From Salinarimonas ramus (GTDB lineage: Bacteria > Pseudomonadota > Alphaproteobacteria > Rhizobiales > Beijerinckiaceae), in the NCBI RefSeq assembly GCF_014645695.1, contig NZ_BMMF01000015.1, forward strand, positions 107,917 to 171,916: 64,000 bases of DNA, in the 5' to 3' direction. Shown here piece by piece: positions 7,820-16,181 of this stretch; position 1 is the first letter of the stretch; every line of letters starts with the position of its first letter. Under the pieces are notes generated by a model. The model searched no databases, was not told the DNA's origin, and saw only the letters and a list, made by a program, of their open reading frames with translations. The position numbers and the translations under genes were made by a program.

Positions 7820-10800
7820 TCACTCGGCGGCGACCGCCGGGACGGGCTCGTCGTCGAGCCAATCGACCTTGGTCATCTTGCGGACGACGACGAATTCGTC
7901 GCGGTTGGCGCCCACGGTCCCGTAATAATTGAAGCCGTAGGACAGCTGGGCGTAGCCGCCGATCATGTGGGTCGGCTTCAGCACCGCGCGGGTGACCGAG
8001 TTGTGGATGCCGCCGCGGTTGCCGGTAATCGTCGACCCGGGCGTGTTCACGATCTTCTCCTGTGCATGGTACATCATGCACATGCCGTCCTTGACGCGCT
8101 GGGAGACCACCGCGCGGGCCGAGATCGCGCCGTTGACATTGTAGACCTCGATCCAGTCGTTATCGACGAGACCCGCCTTCTTCGCGTCATTCTCGGAGAT
8201 CCAAACGACCGGGCCGCCCCTGTTCAGCGTGAGCATCATCAGGTTGTCGGAATAGGTCGAGTGGATGCCCCATTTCTGGTGCGGTGTGATGAAGTTGAGC
8301 ACGATTTCCGTCTCGCCGTTCGAGGAGACCGACCCCTGCACCGGCTTGATGGTCTTCATGTCGATCGGCGGCCGGTAGACGCAGAAGCCCTCTCCGAAGG
8401 CGCGCATCCACAGGTGATCCTGGTAGAGCTGCTGGCGGCCCGTCAGCGTCCGCCACGGGATCAGCTCGTGGACGTTCGTATAGCAGGCATTGTAGCAGAC
8501 CTTCTCGGATTCGAGGCCCGACCAGATCGGCGAGGAGATGATCTTGCGCGGCTGGGCGACCACGTCGCGGAAGCGGATCTTCTCGTCCTCCTTCGGCAGC
8601 GCCAGGTGCGCGTGCTCGCGGCCGGTGAAGGTCTCGAGCGATTCCCAGGCCTTGACCGCGACCTCGCCGTTCGTCTCCGGCGCCAGCATGAGGAGCACCT
8701 CGCAAGCGTCGATGGCGGTTTCGATCTTGGCCAGGCCCTTGGTCGGCCCCTCCTCCGTGACCACACCGTTGAGCTCGCGCAGGAGCTCGACCTCGTGCTC
8801 GGTGTTCCAGGCCATGCCCTTGCCGCCGTTGCCGACCTTGGTCATCAGCGGACCGAGCGACGTGAAGCGCTTGTAGAGGTTCGGGTAGTCGCGCTCGACG
8901 ACCGTCACCTGGGGCATGGTCTTGCCGGGGATCGGCTCGACGGCGCCCGTCTTCCAGTCGTCCACGTCGAAGGGCTGGGCGATCTCGCCGGGCGTGTCGT
9001 GCATGATGGGCGTGAGCACGACGTCGGTCTCGACGCCCAGCACCTCCGGCGCGACCTCGGAGAACTTCTCGGCCAGGCCCTTGTAGATGTCCCAGTCCGA
9101 GCGGCTCTCCCACACCGGGTCCACGGCCGCGGTGAGCGGGTGGATGAAGGGGTGCATGTCGGACGTGTTCAGATCGTCCTTCTCGTACCAGGATGCGGTC
9201 GGGAGCACGATGTCCGAGTAGACGCAGGTCGTCGACATGCGGAAGTCGAGCGTCACGAGCAGGTCGAGCTTCCCCTCGGGCGCTTCGTCGTGCCAGACGA
9301 CTTCCTTGGACTTGAGCTTGCCTTCCGCGCCGAGGTCTTTGCCGAGCACGCCATGCGTGGTGCCGAGCAGGTGCTTGAGGAAGTATTCGTGCCCCTTGCC
9401 CGACGAGCCGAGCAGGTTGGAGCGCCAGACGAAGAGGTTGCGCGGCCAGTTCCTCGGATTGTCCGGGTCCTCGCAGGACATCTTCAACGCTCCGGACTTG
9501 AGGCTCTGCGCGACGTAGTCCTTCGGCGAGAGGCCGGCCTCGGTTGCCTTGGCGGCGATGCCGAGCGGGTTCTCCTCGAGCTGCGGCGCGGAGGGCAGCC
9601 AGCCCATCCGTTCGGCACGGATGTTGTAGTCGATCATGGCGCCGTCCCACGGCCCGGCGGGTGCGGTCGGTGAGAGGATGTCCTTCACGTCCATCGTCTC
9701 GTAGCGCCACTGGTCCGTATGCGCGTAGAAGCAGGACGTCGAGTTCTGCTGACGCGGCGGCCGGCTCCAATCGAGCCCGAAGGCGAGCGGCGCCCAGCCG
9801 CTCTGCGGCCTGAGCTTCTCCTGGCCCACATAGTGCGACCAGCCGCCCCCGGACTGCCCCACGCAGCCGCACATCACCAGCATGTTGATGGCGGACCGGT
9901 AGTTCATGTCCATGTGGTACCAATGGTTCATCGCTGCCCCGATGATGATCATCGAGCGCCCATTGGTCTTCTCGGCGTTGCGGGCGAACTCGCGCGCCAC
10001 GGTGACGATCTGGTCGCGCGGAACGCCTGAGATGGCTTCCGCCCAGGCCGGCGAATACGGCGCGTTCTCGTCGAAGCTCTTGGCGACGTTGCCGCCGCCG
10101 AAGCCGCGATCCACGCCGTAATTGGCCAGGAACAGGTCGTAGACGGTAGCGACGAGCGCCTCGCCCTCGGCCGTGGCGATCTTCTTCACGGGCAAGCGGC
10201 GCTCGAGCACGCTCGCGTGCTGGTCGCTCTTGAAGTGCTCGTGGGCGATGTTGCCGAAATACGGGAAGGCGACGTCCTCGAAGCCGTCCTCGGCGCCCGC
10301 GAGCGACAGCCGCAGGTCGACCGGCGCGCCGTCGGCGCGCTTGGCCTCGAGGTTCCACTTGCCCTTCTCGCCCCAGCGGAAGCCCACCGAGCCGTTTGGC
10401 ACGACGAGCTCGCCGGTGGCCTCGTCGAAGGCCAGCGTCTTCCATTCCGGGTTGTTGGTCTCACCCAGGCCGCCGTCGAGATCGGAGGCGCGCAGGAAGC
10501 GCTCGGGCACGAGCTTGCCGTCCTGACGGACGAGACGCACCAGCATCGGCATGTCGGTATAGCGCTTGGCGTAGTCGACGAAGTACGGCACCTGCCGGTC
10601 GACGTGGAACTCCTTGAGGATGACGTGGCCCATGGCCATGCCGAGCGCCGCGTCCGTGCCCTGCTTCACCGAGACCCACATGTCGGCGAACTTGGAGGCC
10701 TCCGAATAGTCCGGGCAGATCACCACCGACTTCGCGCCGCGATAGCGCACCTCGGTGTAGAAGTGCGCGTCGGGCGTGCGGGTCTGGGGCACGTTGGAGC

Positions 10801-11557
10801 CCCACAGGATCAGGAAGCCGGAATTGTACCAGTCGGCGCTCTCGGGCACGTCGGTCTGCTCGCCCCAGGTCTGCGGCGAGGCCGGCGGCAGGTCGCAATA
10901 CCAGTCGTAGAATGACATGCAGACGCCGCCCATCAGCGACAGGTAGCGCGCGCCGGCGGCGTAGCTCACCATCGACATGGCCGGGATCGGCGAGAAGCCG
11001 AAGACGCGGTCCGGGCCGTAGGCCTTGACCGTGTAGGCGTTCGCCGCCGCGATCATCTCGTTGACCTCGTCCCAGGTCGAGCGGACGAAGCCGCCGTGGC
11101 CGCGGATCGAGGTGTAGGCCTTGCGCTTCGCAGGGTCCTCCTGGATCGAGGCCCAGGCCGCGACGGGCGTGCGCACCGCGCGCGCCTCGCGCCACAGCCG
11201 CAGGAGGCGGCCGCGCACCAGCGGGTGCTTCACGCGATTGGCCGAGTAGAGATACCAGGAGTAGGACGCGCCGCGGGCGCAGCCGCGGGGCTCGTGGTTG
11301 GGCAGGTCCGGGCGCGTGCGCGGATAGTCCGTCTGCTGCGTCTCCCAGGTGACGATGCCGCCCTTGACGTAGATCTTCCACGAGCACGAGCCCGTGCAGT
11401 TCACGCCGTGGGTGGAGCGCACGATCTTGTCGTGCTGCCAGCGCTTGCGGTAGCCGTCCTCCCAGCCGCGATCCTCGCGGGTGGTGATGCCGTGGCCGTC
11501 CGAGAAGGCTTCGTCCTTGCGGGTGAAGAAGGTCAGCCGGTCGAGGAAGTGGCTCAT
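7820..11557 (-). CDS. narG: Respiratory nitrate reductase alpha subunit (Mo-bisMGD)
   Basis: Catalytic subunit reducing nitrate to nitrite at a molybdenum bis-MGD centre on the cytoplasmic face. The N terminus carries the FS0 cluster ligands H-x3-C-x3-C in HGVNCTGSCSW, with the fourth cysteine in the PRGCARGASYSW segment. The aspartate that binds molybdenum lies in PQTRTPDAHFYTEVR. The 1245-residue length is standard for membrane-bound NarG and longer than NapA or NasA. No twin-arginine signal is evident, as expected for cytoplasm-facing NarG. It lies about 200 bases downstream of narK2, after a hairpin and a CCTTAGGG element. Confidence 0.98.
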   Translation of the reverse strand: MSHFLDRLTFFTRKDEAFSDGHGITTREDRGWEDGYRKRWQHDKIVRSTHGVNCTGSCSWKIYVKGGIVTWETQQTDYPRTRPDLPNHEPRGCARGASYSWYLYSANRVKHPLVRGRLLRLWREARAVRTPVAAWASIQEDPAKRKAYTSIRGHGGFVRSTWDEVNEMIAAANAYTVKAYGPDRVFGFSPIPAMSMVSYAAGARYLSLMGGVCMSFYDWYCDLPPASPQTWGEQTDVPESADWYNSGFLILWGSNVPQTRTPDAHFYTEVRYRGAKSVVICPDYSEASKFADMWVSVKQGTDAALGMAMGHVILKEFHVDRQVPYFVDYAKRYTDMPMLVRLVRQDGKLVPERFLRASDLDGGLGETNNPEWKTLAFDEATGELVVPNGSVGFRWGEKGKWNLEAKRADGAPVDLRLSLAGAEDGFEDVAFPYFGNIAHEHFKSDQHASVLERRLPVKKIATAEGEALVATVYDLFLANYGVDRGFGGGNVAKSFDENAPYSPAWAEAISGVPRDQIVTVAREFARNAEKTNGRSMIIIGAAMNHWYHMDMNYRSAINMLVMCGCVGQSGGGWSHYVGQEKLRPQSGWAPLAFGLDWSRPPRQQNSTSCFYAHTDQWRYETMDVKDILSPTAPAGPWDGAMIDYNIRAERMGWLPSAPQLEENPLGIAAKATEAGLSPKDYVAQSLKSGALKMSCEDPDNPRNWPRNLFVWRSNLLGSSGKGHEYFLKHLLGTTHGVLGKDLGAEGKLKSKEVVWHDEAPEGKLDLLVTLDFRMSTTCVYSDIVLPTASWYEKDDLNTSDMHPFIHPLTAAVDPVWESRSDWDIYKGLAEKFSEVAPEVLGVETDVVLTPIMHDTPGEIAQPFDVDDWKTGAVEPIPGKTMPQVTVVERDYPNLYKRFTSLGPLMTKVGNGGKGMAWNTEHEVELLRELNGVVTEEGPTKGLAKIETAIDACEVLLMLAPETNGEVAVKAWESLETFTGREHAHLALPKEDEKIRFRDVVAQPRKIISSPIWSGLESEKVCYNACYTNVHELIPWRTLTGRQQLYQDHLWMRAFGEGFCVYRPPIDMKTIKPVQGSVSSNGETEIVLNFITPHQKWGIHSTYSDNLMMLTLNRGGPVVWISENDAKKAGLVDNDWIEVYNVNGAISARAVVSQRVKDGMCMMYHAQEKIVNTPGSTITGNRGGIHNSVTRAVLKPTHMIGGYAQLSYGFNYYGTVGANRDEFVVVRKMTKVDWLDDEPVPAVAAE

Positions 11558-11693
11558 GGGTGGGTCCTCTCGGGGTGGTCTCTAGCGAGGCTCGGAACGG
11601 CGCGCGACGGGCGCGGGAGTCTGGTCTGGCGAGTCTCGTCTGGAATGAATCTCGGGTACTGGACTTTGGTAGCGTGACCGGGAGCGCGCCGAA

Positions 11694-11714
11694 ATTCAGA
11701 TGCGCTCCCTAAGG
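11694..11714 (-). promoter_or_regulatory. CCTTAGGG-N7-CTGAAT element upstream of narG
   Basis: On the minus strand CCTTAGGG (11714-11707), 7 bases, CTGAAT (11699-11694), then TTCGG as in the moeA copy, and 20 bases after CTGAAT the sequence GCTACCAA, a possible weak -10. It lies about 140-155 bases before the narG start. Confidence 0.55.
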
Positions 11715-11721
11715 AGGGGCC

Positions 11722-11747
11722 CGGAGGGGGATCTACTCTCCCCTCCG
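11722..11747 (-). terminator. Hairpin after narK2
   Basis: CGGAGGGG (11722-11729) pairs with CCCCTCCG (11740-11747) around a 10-base loop, just downstream of the narK2 stop on the minus strand. No T-run. It separates narK2 from narG. Confidence 0.6.
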
Positions 11748-11755
11748 AAGCCGCG

Positions 11756-13126
11756 TCAGCACGGCGTCGCCGCGTTCCGACGGGCGTACATCCACCAGTT
11801 CAGGACGACGTTGAAGGCGAAGAACACGGCGAGCCCGTAGAAGACGACGTTCGGGTTGCCGAAGGCGGCGAAGGCGGCCGCGAACATCATGCCGAAGACG
11901 AAGGGACCGTAGGCCGCGATCGCCGCCGTGAAGCCGATCACGCCGCCCGCCTGGCGCGGCGGGAAGATCATCGGCATCTGCTTGAAGGTCGAGGCGTTGC
12001 CCACGCCCGAGAAGGCGAACAGGCCGAGCATCGCGAAGACGAAGAGCGGAAACTGCTCCATGCTCTCCGGCGTGGTGAACATCGGCACCAGCGCCGCGCA
12101 CACGACCATGCCGATGCCCGCCACCTGCGTGACCCTCGCCCCGCCGAACTTGTCGGAGATCGGACCGCCGACGACGCGCAGAGCCGAGCCGACGAGCGGG
12201 CCGAGAAAGGCGTAGGCGAGCGGGTCGGGCGCATTCTCGAGGCCGCCGTAGCACTTGGCGATGAGCAGCGGGAAGGTGCCCGCGAGCCCCGCGAAGGCGC
12301 CGAAGGTCATCATGTAGAGGCTCGTCATCGCCCAGGTGTGATGCGAGCGGAAGATGTCCATCTGCTCGCGGATGTTGGCCTTGACCGGCACGCTCTTGAG
12401 GAACGCGAGTGCGGAGAGGCCGAAGATCAGGATGAAGGGGATGAACACCGCGGTGGCGTTCTGCATGTAGACCGGCGTCTCCACGCCGTTCTTGGTCAGC
12501 ACCTGTGCCTTGCCGAGGAAAGTCGCGCCACCGAAGAGCGAGACGGTGATGATCCAGGGCGTCACAAACTGCACGACCGAGACGCCGAAGTTTCCGATGC
12601 CGGCCTGGATCGCGAGCGCGGTCCCCTGCAGGCGCTTGGGGAAGAACAGCGAGGTCGAGGGCATGAAGGACGAGAAGTTCCCGCCGCCGAGGCCCGCGAG
12701 GAAGGCGAGGCCCATCAGGATCACGAACGGAGTCTCGGGGTTCTGCACCGCGAAGAACCAGCCGATAGCGGGCAGAAGCAGCGAAAGCGTCGACCAGCCC
12801 ACCACGCTACGCGTTCCGTAGATCGGCGTGAGGAACATGTGCACGAGGCGCAGCGTGCCGCCGGCGAGGCCGGGCATGGCCGCGAGCCAGAACAGCTGGC
12901 CCGTGGTCAGCTGAAAGCCCAGCGCCGGCAGGCGCACGACGAGCGCGGAGACCAGGAACCAGATGACGAAGGCGAGGAGAAGGTTCGCCGTGGTGATGGT
13001 CAGCGTGCGCCAGGCGAGACGCGAGCCGCCGGCGGCCCAGAAGGCCTCGTCCTCGGGCTCCCAGCGCTCGAGCCAGGGGCCCGATTGAAGCCGCGGATCG
13101 GCGGCTGTCTTGGTCGCGACGGACAT
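11756..13126 (-). CDS. narK2: Nitrate/nitrite transporter, NarK2 type (MFS)
   Basis: Major facilitator protein of about 456 residues with 12 predicted membrane helices, expected to exchange nitrate for nitrite. The nitrate signature GLGGGNFSSFMPSTSLFFPKR (residues about 155-175) and the N-terminal WLERWEPEDEAFW segment are typical of the NarK2 half of NarK1-NarK2 fusions. ATG 13126 (protein starting MSVATKT) was chosen over an upstream in-frame start at 13189 because the extra 21 residues overlap a hairpin and look non-coding. narK1 lies directly upstream as a separate gene; in several denitrifiers the two are fused into one polypeptide. Confidence 0.93.
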   Translation of the reverse strand: MSVATKTAADPRLQSGPWLERWEPEDEAFWAAGGSRLAWRTLTITTANLLLAFVIWFLVSALVVRLPALGFQLTTGQLFWLAAMPGLAGGTLRLVHMFLTPIYGTRSVVGWSTLSLLLPAIGWFFAVQNPETPFVILMGLAFLAGLGGGNFSSFMPSTSLFFPKRLQGTALAIQAGIGNFGVSVVQFVTPWIITVSLFGGATFLGKAQVLTKNGVETPVYMQNATAVFIPFILIFGLSALAFLKSVPVKANIREQMDIFRSHHTWAMTSLYMMTFGAFAGLAGTFPLLIAKCYGGLENAPDPLAYAFLGPLVGSALRVVGGPISDKFGGARVTQVAGIGMVVCAALVPMFTTPESMEQFPLFVFAMLGLFAFSGVGNASTFKQMPMIFPPRQAGGVIGFTAAIAAYGPFVFGMMFAAAFAAFGNPNVVFYGLAVFFAFNVVLNWWMYARRNAATPC

Positions 13127-13159
13127 CGGTCCAGTCCTTTGCAGAAGGGTTTGGTGGAC

Positions 13160-13187
13160 GCCGGGGCGCGCCGACGCGCGTCCCGGC
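13160..13187 (-). terminator. Hairpin between narK1 and narK2
   Basis: GCCGGGGCGCGC (13160-13171) pairs with GCGCGTCCCGGC (13176-13187), 12 pairs including one G-T, around a 4-base loop. It sits in the 72-base gap between the two transporter genes. Confidence 0.55.
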
Positions 13188-13198
13188 ACGGGTTTGCG

Positions 13199-14590
13199 TC
13201 ATTCGGCCGGAGCGGGGGCCGCAGACCGACCGACCGGCCGCCTTGCCGGTGCGGCGTCGCTCGCCTTGCGCAGTGTCTCCAGCTCGGCGCGCAGGGCTTC
13301 GAGCTCGGGCAGGTACTGGGGTCGGTCGAGCTCGGGATGCGCCTTCTTGTCCATCGCGCGAATGGCGAAGTGCATCCACGTCAGCGACACGGCGCTGATG
13401 ACGAAGAGCAGCATGAAGCAGGACGTCCAGACGCCGAGGAGATCGTTCATGATGCCGAAGGCGATGGGGATCACGAACCCGCCGAGACCGCCAATGAGGC
13501 CGACCACGCCGCCGACAACGCCGACGCGGTCGGGATAGTAGTGGGGAATGTGCTTGTAGATCGCCGCCTTGCCGAGGCTCATGAAGAAGCCCAGCGCGAA
13601 GGCGATCACGGTGAACGGCACGAAGCCGAGCGCGAGCGAGAAGGCGATCGGGCCATCCACGCCTTGGACGACGTACCGCGTCGCGGGATAGGACAGGACG
13701 AAGGTGCAGGCGACCGAGCCGATCAGCGCCCAGTACATCACCTTGCGGGCGCCGTGCGTGTCGGCGTATCTCCCGCCGACGATCCGGAAGATCGATCCGG
13801 GGATCGAGTAGGCGGCGGCGAGTGCGCCGGCGGTGACGATGTCGAGCCCGTAGACTTCGACGTAGTAGTGCGGAAGCCAGAGCGCGAGCGCGACGAAGCC
13901 GCCAAACACGAAGAAGTAGTAGAGGGAGAAGCGCCAGACCTGCAGATTCCTCAGGGGCACGAGCATCGCCGAGAGCGGCTCGGCCTGGCACCCTTCGGCC
14001 CGGCGACGGATCAGGTCCGGGTCATCCTTCGTAAAGGCGTAGAAGACGAAGGCCAACACGACGAGCGCGAGCGCCCAGATTTGCGCGACCGCCTCCCAGC
14101 CATAGGCGACCATCACCATCGGCGCGAGGAGCTTCGTCACCGCGGCGCCCACATTGCCTGCTCCGAAGATGCCCAGTGCGGTGCCCTGCTTCTCGGGGGG
14201 GAAGAACTTCGAGACGTAGGTCACTCCGGCCGGGAACGAGCCGCCGGCGACGCCTATGCCCAGGGCGGCCAGGAGGAAGGTCGGGTAGTCGTAGGCGAAG
14301 GTCAGGAGGAATGTCGCCGCCGCTCCCATGAGCATGGATACGAACATGACGAAGCGCCCGCCGCGCTGGTCCGCCCAGACGCCCAGTACGAGACGCGAGA
14401 GCGAGCCGGTGAGGATCGGTGTCCCGACGAGAACGCCGAACTCGAAGTCGCTGAGCCCAAGCTCCGACTTGATGCGTAGCCCGATAATGGCGAAGATCGT
14501 CCACACCGCGAAGCACACGGTGAAGGCGATAGTCGAAAGCCACAGCGCTCGATCCTGCTCGGCCTTTCCGACTGACACGTTGATGCTCAT
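13199..14590 (-). CDS. narK1: Nitrate transporter, NarK1 type (MFS)
   Basis: Major facilitator protein of about 463 residues with 12 predicted helices, expected to import nitrate with protons and so prime respiration. The nitrate signature appears as GVAGGSFPAGVTYVSKFFPPE, and SRLVLGVWADQRGGR is the loop 2-3 motif. The C terminus is a soluble, Ala/Arg/Pro-rich tail with a coiled-coil-like heptad stretch (LPELEALRAELETLRK). The frame is open to 14893, but ATG 14590 (MSINVSV) matches the family N terminus. It is the first gene after an FNR-type promoter and has a leader of about 320 bases. Confidence 0.93.
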   Translation of the reverse strand: MSINVSVGKAEQDRALWLSTIAFTVCFAVWTIFAIIGLRIKSELGLSDFEFGVLVGTPILTGSLSRLVLGVWADQRGGRFVMFVSMLMGAAATFLLTFAYDYPTFLLAALGIGVAGGSFPAGVTYVSKFFPPEKQGTALGIFGAGNVGAAVTKLLAPMVMVAYGWEAVAQIWALALVVLAFVFYAFTKDDPDLIRRRAEGCQAEPLSAMLVPLRNLQVWRFSLYYFFVFGGFVALALWLPHYYVEVYGLDIVTAGALAAAYSIPGSIFRIVGGRYADTHGARKVMYWALIGSVACTFVLSYPATRYVVQGVDGPIAFSLALGFVPFTVIAFALGFFMSLGKAAIYKHIPHYYPDRVGVVGGVVGLIGGLGGFVIPIAFGIMNDLLGVWTSCFMLLFVISAVSLTWMHFAIRAMDKKAHPELDRPQYLPELEALRAELETLRKASDAAPARRPVGRSAAPAPAE

Positions 14591-14912
14591 TGTCGTGATC
14601 CCTGTAATCGCAAGTTGGCGCGGCGATGATCTGCGATCGGTTCGGTCGAACGCTCGAAGACGATATCGTGTCATCGACAAACAACCGATGGTATACTCTC
14701 TACGGAAGATCTCGTAGTGCGAGGACGGCGTGAGCGCCGGTCGCGCGGGGACCACGGCCGGCTTCGCCCGAGCGGAGCGGTGAAGGTCGGAATCGAGACG
14801 CAGGCGAACATGCTCGCGGTCCGAAAAGACGGGAGCTATCAGGCGCGAAGATTCGGTTGCGAAAACTGGGGTGCATGTGATTGATCCGGGCACGACGGAT
14901 GCGGTCTAAGGT
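14591..14912 (-). other. Long 5' leader of narK1 (predicted)
   Basis: Between the predicted transcription start near 14912 and the narK1 ATG there are about 320 bases without a convincing gene. The narK1 frame stays open through most of it, but the encoded residues do not resemble NarK N termini. The leader length is unusual and could host RNA-level control; I see no named riboswitch. Alternatively a second, closer promoter exists near 14690, where minus-strand GTATACC occurs. Confidence 0.4.
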
Positions 14913-14945
14913 GCGCGGAATATGTCACGAGAAGGCCAGTTTCGA

Positions 14946-14963
14946 ACTTGACTTAGGTCAAGT
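14946..14963 (-). promoter_or_regulatory. FNR/Dnr/NnrR-type box of the narK1 promoter
   Basis: ACTTGAC-TTAG-GTCAAGT has 7-base perfect arms and fits the TTGAC-N4-GTCAA form of FNR-family sites. On the minus strand a -10-like CATATT lies at 14924-14919, with its centre 33 bases from the box centre. That is the spacing of class II FNR-dependent promoters (site near -41.5), predicting a start near 14912. Points to oxygen- or NO-responsive expression of narK1 and downstream genes. Confidence 0.8.
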
Positions 14964-14996
14964 CGGCGGCCGCGGCCTAGCAGCCTCGCGTCACTA

Positions 14997-15003
14997 CCTA
15001 AGG
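14997..15003. promoter_or_regulatory. CCTAAGG core upstream of the FNR box
   Basis: CCTAAGG within TACCTAAGGAAGG, centred about 45 bases upstream of the FNR box centre, near -87 of the predicted narK1 start. It shares the core of the CCTTAGGG element but lacks CTGAAT at the matching distance. It may be a second activator site. Confidence 0.35.
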
Positions 15004-15425
15004 AAGGTTCCGTAGCGACTTGACCGCAGATCTGGCTCTGTGAGGGACGCCCACCTCGTCAACGCGCTTACCCGATTCCCTCAGTGCTTGATATTTATCG
15101 CTCAACCGAGATGCTGACGGCGATCGGTAGCCCTGGAGAAAGCCAGCTTGAACGAAGTAGCCTCCCCCGCCTGCTCGCTGCATTTCGTGGATCCGTCGTA
15201 CTCGGGCCTCGATGAGGAAGACCTCGCCCGAGCATACTGGCGCGCGCGCCGTGGCAGCCGTCGGCGCTGTGGCGGGGTGGCGGACCTCGTAGCTGCGGCC
15301 GAAGCACGACGCCGCAGGGCGGTGCGGCTCACCCGGCTCGATCGAGCCTGACGATGTGTCGTTTGCGCCAGCGCAACTCACCTGGAAGGCGACGCGGTAA
15401 TTTGGAACATGCCACGGAGGTGACC
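15004..15425. other. Intergenic stretch without a supported gene
   Basis: About 420 bases between the narK1 promoter and the DUF6455 gene. Short overlapping frames exist on both strands but none has a ribosome site plus recognisable protein. The plus-strand promoter for the DUF6455 gene should lie here. I see nothing else I can support. Confidence 0.5.
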
Positions 15426-15668
15426 ATGCTCTCGATCCTGACCGCCCGCACCCAGGCCAACGCCGAAAGCTTCCGGCGCATGTGCGATCGCACCGGCTAC
15501 GACCCGGCCCGCGCGGGCGAGCATCCGCTCGCCTTCGCTCTGGCGGCCAGGCGCTGCGTCTTCTGTCGCCGCACCGAGGCGTGCCGCGTCTATCTCGAGA
15601 CGCCGGGCGACGAGGCGCCGGACTTCTGCCCGAACGCCTTCTTCTTCGAGACGCGCGGCGAGATCTGA
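15426..15668 (+). CDS. DUF6455 family small protein
   Basis: An 80-residue protein whose C-terminal half carries the DUF6455 pattern: RRCVFCRRTEACRVYLE followed by APDFCPNAFFF, giving four cysteines in a CxxC-x5-C...C arrangement that may bind metal. The start is supported by GGAGG five bases upstream of ATG 15426; a longer open frame from 15354 lacks such a site. Function unknown. It stands alone on the plus strand, its end 7 bases from the convergent globin gene. A degraded second copy of the same family is present near 18.64-18.72 kb. Confidence 0.82.
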   Translation: MLSILTARTQANAESFRRMCDRTGYDPARAGEHPLAFALAARRCVFCRRTEACRVYLETPGDEAPDFCPNAFFFETRGEI

Positions 15669-15675
15669 CCGCCGG

Positions 15676-16089
15676 TCAGCCCGGGAGGCGAAGCGCCTTC
15701 GGCCCGATGCCGAGCCCGATCATCAGGCTGTCAGCGATTCGATACGCGCGGTCGACGAAGAAGGCGGCGGCATCCGGCGCGCAGACGTCATGCGCCGTCT
15801 CCCCGAAAAGCGCGAGCCAACGCGAGAAGATCGCTTCGTCGAGGCCCATCCCGCCATGGGCGACGTGCGGCTTGCCCTGGTAGCGGCCGGTCCCGCGCGC
15901 CACCGAGGACCAGAAGTCCACCATCTTGCCCAGATGCGCGTCCCAGCGCCCGGCGAGCCGCGCCTCGAAGACCGGGCCGAGCACGTCGTCCGCGCGCACG
16001 CCGCCGTAGAAGGCGTGCACAAGGCGCGTCACGTCCGCCTCGGAGATCGGCTCCCTCGGCTCCACGAGCCGGATGCGGGTATCGGTCAC
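15676..16089 (-). CDS. Group III truncated hemoglobin
   Basis: Small heme protein of about 137 residues, expected to bind oxygen or NO. The group III pattern is visible: an early FYGGVRADDVLGPVFEARL helix, WDAHLGKMVDFWSSV, and RYQGKPHVAH where the terminal histidine region includes the proximal ligand, followed by FSRWLALFGETA. I prefer the GTG start at 16089 because GGAGGA precedes it by 7 bases; the ATG at 16107 has no ribosome site and its codons would contain that site. It is transcribed away from an Rrf2 regulator gene across a dyad, so NO-dependent derepression is likely. Such globins often detoxify NO in denitrifiers. Confidence 0.88.
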   Translation of the reverse strand: MTDTRIRLVEPREPISEADVTRLVHAFYGGVRADDVLGPVFEARLAGRWDAHLGKMVDFWSSVARGTGRYQGKPHVAHGGMGLDEAIFSRWLALFGETAHDVCAPDAAAFFVDRAYRIADSLMIGLGIGPKALRLPG

Positions 16090-16132
16090 GGCGTCCTCCG
16101 AAAACACGCATTATGAAACCGCCTTTGCATCT

Positions 16133-16150
16133 ATGCCTTTAAAGAGGTAT
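16133..16150. promoter_or_regulatory. Operator-like dyad between globin and Rrf2 gene
   Basis: ATGCCTTTAAAGAGGTAT is an imperfect 18-base palindrome (14 positions symmetric), AT-rich at its centre, 32 bases before the Rrf2 gene start. It resembles NsrR-type operators in layout, with ATRC-type arms around a TTTAAA centre. Likely site for the adjacent Rrf2 protein, regulating itself and the globin. Confidence 0.6.
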
Positions 16151-16181
16151 TGTCGAAACCTGTTTTCATGGATGCGTCCCG

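Noticed and set aside
14998..15381. Minus-strand frame upstream of narK1
   Set aside because: It contains the CCTAAGG core near its end, has no ribosome site, and competing frames overlap; more likely promoter DNA.
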